DNA from: Aedes albopictus
Lineage: Eukaryota > Arthropoda > Insecta > Diptera > Culicidae
Direction: 5' to 3'
DNA length: 64,000 nt
NCBI RefSeq assembly: GCF_035046485.1
Contig: NC_085137.1
Coordinates: forward strand, 377,952,706-378,016,705
The translations under genes and the position numbers were made by a program. Below are positions 58,253 through 64,000 of the stretch, piece after piece. The notes under the pieces are model-generated. The model searched no databases and had not been told where the DNA came from. It saw only the letters and a program-made list of their open reading frames with translations. Positions within the stretch are counted from its first letter, which is position 1; every line of letters starts with the position of its first letter.

Positions 58253-58364
58253 TTTCCAGTTAGCCTAGTGGTTAAGGCTATGGATCGCCAATCCGGAGAC
58301 GGCGGGTTCGATTCCCGTTCCGGTCGAGGAAATTTTCTCGACTCCCTGGGCATAGTGTATCATT
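58253..58364 (+). mobile_element. Feilai SINE, copy 3 (3' truncated head)
   Basis: Complete head with A box (TAGCCTAGTGG) and B box (GGTTCGATTCCCG), then body as far as GTGTATCATTGG, where it stops abruptly. Its tRNA-like part is the best preserved of the four copies. Confidence 0.88.
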
Positions 58365-59885
58365 GGTTTTAACTGTCACGTTTTTTCGTTCTCCCGTTTT
58401 GTGCGATTTTCCGGGGATAATTTGGATGGTGCTACGCCATCCGAAGGTAGCATTTGTATGATTTGGAGAAGATTTTAGCTATGAATTTACGGTGTTGGTG
58501 TTTGTGTCCGAAAAAATAATTTGAAGAATTGGTTGTGAGTTGTCGTCTTTCCGGTCTTTCCATCGCGCGTCGCGTCGTCGTTTTCAGAGCTAGCGGTAGA
58601 TCGAGAGTGACTTTTGGGAGTGAATTTACGTGATACCAGTCGGTCGGTGGTTGGCTTCAACGTTTCAGGTTTCAACCAGTTGTCGTCGTGTTTCAATCGC
58701 GCGTCGTCGTTTTTAGTGCTAGCGGCAGATCGGGAGTGACTTTTGGGAGGGAATCCACATGACACCAGTCGGGAAAGTTTCGTTTGACGGCGGGAAACCA
58801 TGCGAGTGATGTGAAGGAGTGAACATTCGTAACGACTGGATGGACGTGTTAATCCTGCAGTCGATGATGACTCAGCGGAATGATTTTGTATGCCGTATGG
58901 TTCGGTTTATAGAGCGATCCGAGGTTTTCCATATCTGAATCTTCCTGATGAATCCGAGGGCGAGTATTGGAGCTTGAACTACGGCTTTTGAGAGGCGTTT
59001 TGGACCTTTTTGAGATATGTAGTCGGTAGTGAACTCGGAAAGAGAGCTGAATGGGTTTATCCGGTGAGTTTGTTTCTTGTTGCCCCCTCCCAGCCTGTGG
59101 ACTCTATTTTCATTATATTGTGAGTATAAATCTCTTACTACTTCATCAAATTTGTATAGATCGTCACCATGGGTGTCGACTACGTGGGAATCAACCCGCA
59201 AATTTAATCGCTATCGTTAGATGTGTGCTTTGACGTTAAATCGATTTAGTGTCTTCTACACTTACTCGATACTTGATACTTGATGAACTACAACTCGTAG
59301 CGGTGAGTCTACGCCGAATGAAATATTCGCCTCCACTGGTCTCGGTCCTGGGCCAATAGCTGCCAGTCACCGTGAACCCGGCCCACCATAAAGCCGATAG
59401 TCCCTTTCTGGTTCTCAGCTGAATATGGTTTTATATAATAGCTTGTCTTCTACAATAATTTCGCAAATTACAGCAAAAAGGTTTCTTGCAGTTGCGCACA
59501 TCTATTTACGATGACAATTAAATTTGCGGGCTGATTTTTTCCGGAACGTAGGATGCTTAACACGCACTGTAAAGTACTTCACTTCAAGTGTCGGTCCAAA
59601 GTCTTAAAGTATCGATATGTTTTAATAACACAAAATTTACCTATATTTTGTAAAGTCCGCCACTTAAGGGGGCTGGCCATAGTAATTTGTTTGACAATAT
59701 GTTTCAATATTGATTGTTAGACTAGTATATTTGCATATACATTTTTGTTTTTCCTTAATGTTAATATACACTTGAAATTATTGTCAAATTAGTAGATTAT
59801 AATCACATTTATGTGCCTTAATTACATGTACTGTTAAATTTATATTGAACTCCTGACCATTCCTGTACCAAAACCCTATTCCCCT
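58365..59885. other. Intergenic with a ~129-bp tandem duplication
   Basis: 58570-58795 holds two diverged units (GCTAGCGG at 58589 and 58718; GAGTGACTTTTGGGAGTGAA-type in each; GTGATACCAGTCGG/ATGACACCAGTCGG). GC-rich promoter-like tandem units of this sort are common at 5' ends of mosquito retrotransposons; the same GTGATACC word occurs in the 14.98-15.18-kb duplication. The 104- and 109-aa minus frames (58487-58801, 58872-59201) are not recognised. A short inverted pair CCCGCAAATTTAAT / ATTAAATTTGCGGG lies near 59199 and 59517. Confidence 0.45.
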
Positions 59886-60345
59886 TTCTATTTTCGAGGG
59901 CGTCGGTGAGTCGCTGGCATCTCGATAAATAGTTATCCCTTCCCTACTATCCCATCCCATCCCATCCACATAACGTGTTTCTTATCGTTCCAGAGAGCGA
60001 ACAATGGCGCTTAAGCCTAGGCTTGTTAGCCAGGACACAGTGAAAATGCCTGTGCATCCCGGAATCACAAAGGCCCATGGAGTGACAAAATTTCTTAGCT
60101 ATGTCACTCCCAACGTTGGTGTTCAAATATACTAAAACACTTTCACTCACTCCAACACATCTACATGATTTACTCAAATACACTTACACAATCTGAATCT
60201 TGTCGCATCGCTCGCTTATAGTGATTCCCAAATCACCCCATTCCAAATATCCAACTCCTTGGCGCCTATGGGAGTGTCGTTGAGTCGCTGACCTCTTGTA
60301 AAGTAGGTGTCATATCATCACATCCTTTCCTATCCTCGTAACGGA
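59886..60345 (-). repeat. Dispersed repeat with two diverged modules
   Basis: GAGTCGCTGGCATCTCG (59911) and GAGTCGCTGACCTCTTG (60283) anchor two diverged ~90-bp modules. Between them GGCGCTTAAGCCTAGGC and CCAGGACACAGTG (60010-60040) match ~37390-37420. Likely 3' regions of one non-LTR or SINE family. CCCAT is tandemly repeated at 59949-59966. Confidence 0.5.
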
Positions 60346-60530
60346 GAAGATGGGCGTGGCCGGCAATGGAAGTTCTCATGTATTTTTTACTTCAACCTCT
60401 GATTGGATAGCTGTTCCTTCCCAAATAGCATTCCATAAGCAATTAGAATAGGAGTATTAAAGTTTTAACATGACAACTTTCAGTATGCAATCTACGAATT
60501 ACTCCGTTACCACGCAACGTAACGCAACGC
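60346..60530. other. Short unassigned spacer
   Basis: No feature supported except the phrase ACTTCAACCTCTGATTGG, which looks like dispersed mosquito repeat. Confidence 0.35.
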
Positions 60531-60707
60531 AACTCCCTGGGCATAGTGTATCATTGTACTTGCCAAACAATGTACAAATTCATGCAATAGCAGGCAAAGA
60601 AAGCCCTTCAATTAATAACTGTGGAAGTGCTCTAAGAACACTAGGTTGAAGAGAGGCAGGCCAAGTTCAAATGCGAACGTCGAGGCATAAAAAGAAGAAG
60701 AAGAAGA
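60531..60707 (+). mobile_element. Feilai SINE, copy 4 (5' truncated)
   Basis: Begins at CTCCCTGGGCATAGTG, so the tRNA head is missing. The body (AAAGAAAGCCCTTCAATTAA, GTGGAAGTGCTC, GAGGCAGGCCAAGTTC) and an (AAG)4-5 tail are present. 5' truncation is typical of abortive reverse transcription. Confidence 0.87.
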
Positions 60708-60716
60708 ACTGTGGGC

Positions 60717-60922
60717 ATCGTGGCCGAGCAGTTAGCCCAGACAACCAGTAATCGTATTAGATGTTGCCTAAGATGATAAAGTGGAGGCCATATGCGTGCA
60801 TGCTTCCATTTAGGCGCATGTAAAATGTACGCTCCGCTTTAACGTGATGTCCGTTGTCAAATGTTAGTGTAATGTTCAGTCTGTAGAGGCCGCAAGGTCG
60901 AAGACGGTGTTGATTGTCTTAA
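60717..60922 (+). mobile_element. tRNA-Ser-like SINE, + strand, altered middle
   Basis: A-box region GCATCGTGGCCGAGCAGTTAG and 3' end TGTCCGTTGTCAAATGTTAG, TGTTCAGTCTGTAGAG, ACGGTGTTGATTGTCTT match the family of the 49064-49269 copy, but the B-box region is replaced by ~85 unrelated bp. Confidence 0.65.
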
Positions 60923-62249
60923 AAAAAAACTCCTGCGGTAAACTTGTGGAGAAACAACGAAAAGTTTACTGGAGGAATCTCTGATGGAATTTCGGAAGGA
61001 CATCCTGGAGGGGTGCCATCATGTCACAAATCAGCACACTTTCCCACGCTCGCGAACCCCATATTTTGAAATAAACCTAACCACCCATGAAAAGGTGTCA
61101 AAATTCTTCTAATGCAGTTTTTTTTTAAATTATCCAGTTCCAACCCAGATTCTCAAGTAACATTTTAAATTTTGTACGGCTCTAGAAGAGGTTTCCGTGA
61201 CCAATTTTATAAAACTGATTCATGAATGATTCCCAGTTCAATATTGTTTTCCACCTTGAAATCTAACTAAAGGTTAGAACTTGTGTTGTGTGTTGTGTCA
61301 AAGAGACGAAGAGACTTAAGCAAGTGGCATTCGTTTCTTTCTTGTGTGCCTTTCGCCGGTGAAAATTACCTATATAAATTGGTGAGCTCATTTTATGCTA
61401 TTATTTTATATGAAAGTTGGAAAACATGTTATTCTCCTATATCATATTTTTTTGGGATTGTGTAGCCATCTCTGTGAATTTTGCAAATAAACAGTGCAGT
61501 ATATAGTTCATCACTGCAAGTATTTACGCCGACACTTATAATTTCAATAGAACATACATTTCCTCCTGAGAGTGATAAGAGTCGCTTTTGTCCAGGATGA
61601 TTAGGAGCACAAAATCACTGGACGAAAGGAAGGATATGCATTGGTGAGTTCGTTCTAATTTTAAATTTTTGATTTGATATAATATATATGAAACTGAACC
61701 ATATTTTCCATGTATTTTCTCAAAGTGATTCCAGATCATTAGACTCCTTTCATTCACCCTTATTGACTTAATAAAGTTAAGAATTTTCGAAGCTGCACAT
61801 TGAGAACGGTACGCTACTCCCAAGCTCCGTTTGTTGGTTCCTTATGCAATTTTGATGGTTCTGGTCAATTATGGAGTAGCAACTATAAACTGTACGGTCA
61901 TCTTTGCTCATGTGCTCAGATTTTTATTTGAGGCAAACCAGTCGAATGATGATTGTCTCATAAATAAAGCTATGTAATAAATTAAAGCAGTTTTCCACAA
62001 TATAAATTGATACAAAATTTAAAAAAAGTTTACTTTTGCATTATTGGTTTCGAAAGAAGGATGAAACAAGTAATTTGGTTGCGAAACTCGTCTCGTTTGA
62101 GACGAATACTTATCTATATGTATAGCTAGTTGAGCGGTCGTACGACGCGACGATGACAAAAAAATGTAACACTTTCACCAGCATTTGTCCAGCACATGGG
62201 TTGGTAACGTACGTACATCACGACTTTTGCACTTGTTGTTACCCGTGCG
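60923..62249. other. Intergenic DNA
   Basis: A GAATTC-type patch (60930-61020), a copy of the AAGTAACATTTTAAATTTTG terminus (61154) also seen at 32813, then AT-rich sequence with frames at most 95 aa and no domain. Nothing else supported. Confidence 0.4.
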
Positions 62250-62270
62250 ATGATGTATTACTTTCATATT

Positions 62271-62447
62271 TTGGTAGGGAAAGATGATTCAATTTCGACA
62301 GAAGATTGTAATCTGAATAGAGTCGTCAGAAAACTTTCAACACTGTGTAGGACAAGTGATAAAAAAACGTTACAACAAGAAATGGTGAAATATTTAGATT
62401 TATCGAAAACATTATACACTAAAATGAAAACTAAAATGCCCCACTAA
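62271..62447 (+). CDS. Possible terminal exon, unrecognised
   Basis: A frame running to a TAA at 62445-62447 follows a possible splice acceptor (TTTTGGTAG, exon from ~62279). It encodes ~55 residues that look protein-like: Lys/Thr-rich, with VVRKLSTLC and QQEMVKYLDLSKTLYTK, predicted helical. I cannot name a family. It may be a fragment of a mobile-element protein or the last exon of an unseen gene; it may also be chance. Confidence 0.25.
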   Translation: MVGKDDSISTEDCNLNRVVRKLSTLCRTSDKKTLQQEMVKYLDLSKTLYTKMKTKMPH

Positions 62448-63187
62448 ATCAACCGTTCTACTAGTACACATGATTGAACGTAGAAGTACTCGATATGTTC
62501 AATTTATGCTAATATAGGTAATGTTTAGCAACACCATCTAAATATTTCTCTCCAGATAGTGCGAAACGAATCACTCTCCCCTGTACACCAATGGACCACA
62601 TAGGCCTATATGTAGGTACTTGCACGCATTTACATCCGTAGCGCATTTAAGTACTCTCGCAACCATCCAATTAGCACGTTCAGTTTCCTGGTGCTTCGAG
62701 TTTTGGTTGGGCATCTACAAAAGAAGCGCCGACCATCGTTGGAATCCAGCTCTATCGTTCTGTGGGGGGTTGTTCATAACGTACGTTTATTTCAACCGTC
62801 GGGAACCCTACATAGATTACGAATTGGATTGAAGAGTGAAAGAAAGGTTCTCATTAACTTTTATTTGAAATTGTTACAATTTTACTTTGGAGACCTTGTA
62901 TGCTAATTTTTGGCCATCACATCCCCTAGTACCATTATGTTCATACACAATTTTCAATTTGTGTAGGTCCTAGGCCTTGGGGACGATTACATATCCCCTA
63001 ACAGTTTCCGCAATTTATGGATGTTACATTCGAACCATTCAAATAATCGTTCCAATTGAAGTGTTACATTTGAGGACTTATAACCTAGCACACTCTACAA
63101 AGTTTCATCGCATAGTGTTCGAACAGTCCCCTCCCATGTTTGTTTAAACTGATTTTCTCCAGCCCCGACTCAGGAGGCACACCACCC
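62448..63187. other. Upstream region of the CUB gene, nothing named
   Basis: Mixed composition. Contains a pyrimidine-rich stretch ending TTTTCTCCAG near 63163 that could be a splice acceptor for an exon leading into the CUB gene. No other feature supported. Confidence 0.35.
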
Positions 63188-63353
63188 ATGAATCGAAAAC
63201 GAATCTTTTCATCCACTTGTCGTGTGCCTATTTTTTGCGCTTACTATCTGGAGCGGGGTAGTTTGTCTACGTTGTTCAATAAGGCTGGATTGGCTGCAGC
63301 CAACTAACGACGGTATTCCATCTCAAGAGGAAGTTTCAAGTGACCTGAGGCGA

Positions 63354-64000
63354 ATGCGATCCGGCTACTCTGCTATGCTTTGGCTAATTTGGTGCGTGCT
63401 TTTCGGCAGTTTGCGACTCGGAGCCACGCTTAGTGCCATCTTGCAGAATGAAACCGAGTTCGAGCTGGCGGCAGGACATCGTCAAGGAAGGCGTGAGTTT
63501 GGAGAAGATTGGTTTTACTAAACGGAGTTTAATCTGAATGGGTTTTGTTTGTTAGTGTTTCCTTTCTACACGATTGGCCGTATTGCGAATGTGCCTTGTA
63601 TTGCCAGCAACGGATTGCAGGGAACGTGTCTGATTCGAGGCGAATGTGCGGATAACCAGGGCATCTTCGGGGGCAGCTGTAGTACTCTTACCACACAAGC
63701 GACCTGTTGTATATGTGAGTGCAAAAAAAAAAGATCAACGTGCTAACAAGTGGAGTTAACCATTATGTTTTATAGTCAGCAGGACGTGTGGAGGCTCGAC
63801 CAATCTAAACAGTACCTATTTCACAAACCCTGGATATCCAGGCTCGTACAACGATGGAGGAACATGCACATTCACCATTACTCCCTGTAGTGCATCGGTT
63901 TGTCAGCTGAGAATCGACTTTCGATCGCTAAACTTGGCTCAACCGAACGGCGAAGGAAACTGCCTTACTGATGTGCTAACGATTACTGGTGGAAGCTCAG
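63354..64000 (+). CDS. Secreted clip-like/CUB-domain protein, 5' part (runs off the edge)
   Basis: Exons 63354-63492, 63556-63714 and 63776 to the edge; both introns are phase 1 (63 and 61 nt) with GTGAGT donors and TTAG/ATAG acceptors. The start at 63354 (MRSGYSAMLWLIW) or the ATG 21 bp later gives a hydrophobic signal peptide; an earlier in-frame exon cannot be excluded, and a 37-codon upstream frame begins at 63188. Exon 2 encodes a clip-like six-cysteine module (C-x9-C-x5-C-x10-C-x8-CC). Exon 3 begins a CUB domain: TCGGSTNLNSTYFTNPGYPG, then CTFTITPCSASVCQLRIDF and LNLAQP. This arrangement matches a family of insect CUB proteins of unknown function. It is extracellular by prediction, possibly binding proteins or glycans. 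The 3' end lies outside the window. Confidence 0.8.

Noticed and set aside
63222..63353. Longer N terminus for the CUB gene from 63222
   Set aside because: It would need a GTG start; the ATGs at 63354 or 63375 give a clear signal peptide. An upstream exon remains possible.

Overview
The window is eukaryotic and reads as an accessory, repeat-dense stretch of a culicine mosquito chromosome, most likely genus Aedes. The best evidence is four copies of a tRNA-derived SINE with a (GAA)n tail that I recognise as Feilai. It is supported by other tRNA-headed SINEs, many palindromic MITEs, decayed non-LTR retrotransposons, split genes with ~60-nt introns, and AT-rich DNA. There are no bacterial-style operons, CRISPR arrays or intact rRNA/tRNA genes. 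Ae. aegypti versus a close relative cannot be decided from the sequence alone.

Layout. 1-5042 is an almost pure 11-bp satellite (CAAATCCAATC)n that touches the left edge. 5-23 kb is gene-free: AT-rich DNA, decayed arrays of short GAATTC-rich modules, a ~120-bp minisatellite split by a hAT-like MITE, a long SINE with long target duplications, a TTAA-flanked inverted-repeat element, a 152-bp minisatellite, a Feilai copy whose tail has grown to 70 pure AAG units, an element built of TTTGGCCGAA repeats, and a GC-rich palindrome. 23331-24417 holds the one complete host gene I can support: a three-exon secreted serine-protease homologue whose catalytic serine is replaced.

24.8-52 kb is a mosaic of terminal-inverted-repeat elements: a TA-flanked 2.1-kb element, a MITE family seen three or four times between 27 and 34.5 kb, a piggyBac-like TTAA MITE, further palindromes, a second copy of the 152-bp minisatellite in opposite orientation, a ~185-bp minisatellite with a hairpin tail, and a decayed non-LTR retrotransposon split by a hAT-like MITE. 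53.7-58 kb is a second, better preserved non-LTR retrotransposon (endonuclease plus reverse transcriptase) broken by nonsense codons, a frameshift and a 1.75-kb DNA-transposon-like insertion. 63354 to the right edge is the 5' part of a second host gene: signal peptide, clip-like cysteine module, then a CUB domain running off the window.

The two host genes are both predicted to encode secreted proteins on the + strand, 39 kb apart, with no sign of joint regulation. Everything between them looks like transposon accretion, with nested insertions that let several old target sites be read directly. The most unusual object is the left-edge satellite: it is stop-free in all six frames, carries traces of a 1.1-kb higher-order duplication, and has its G-rich strand running toward the window edge.
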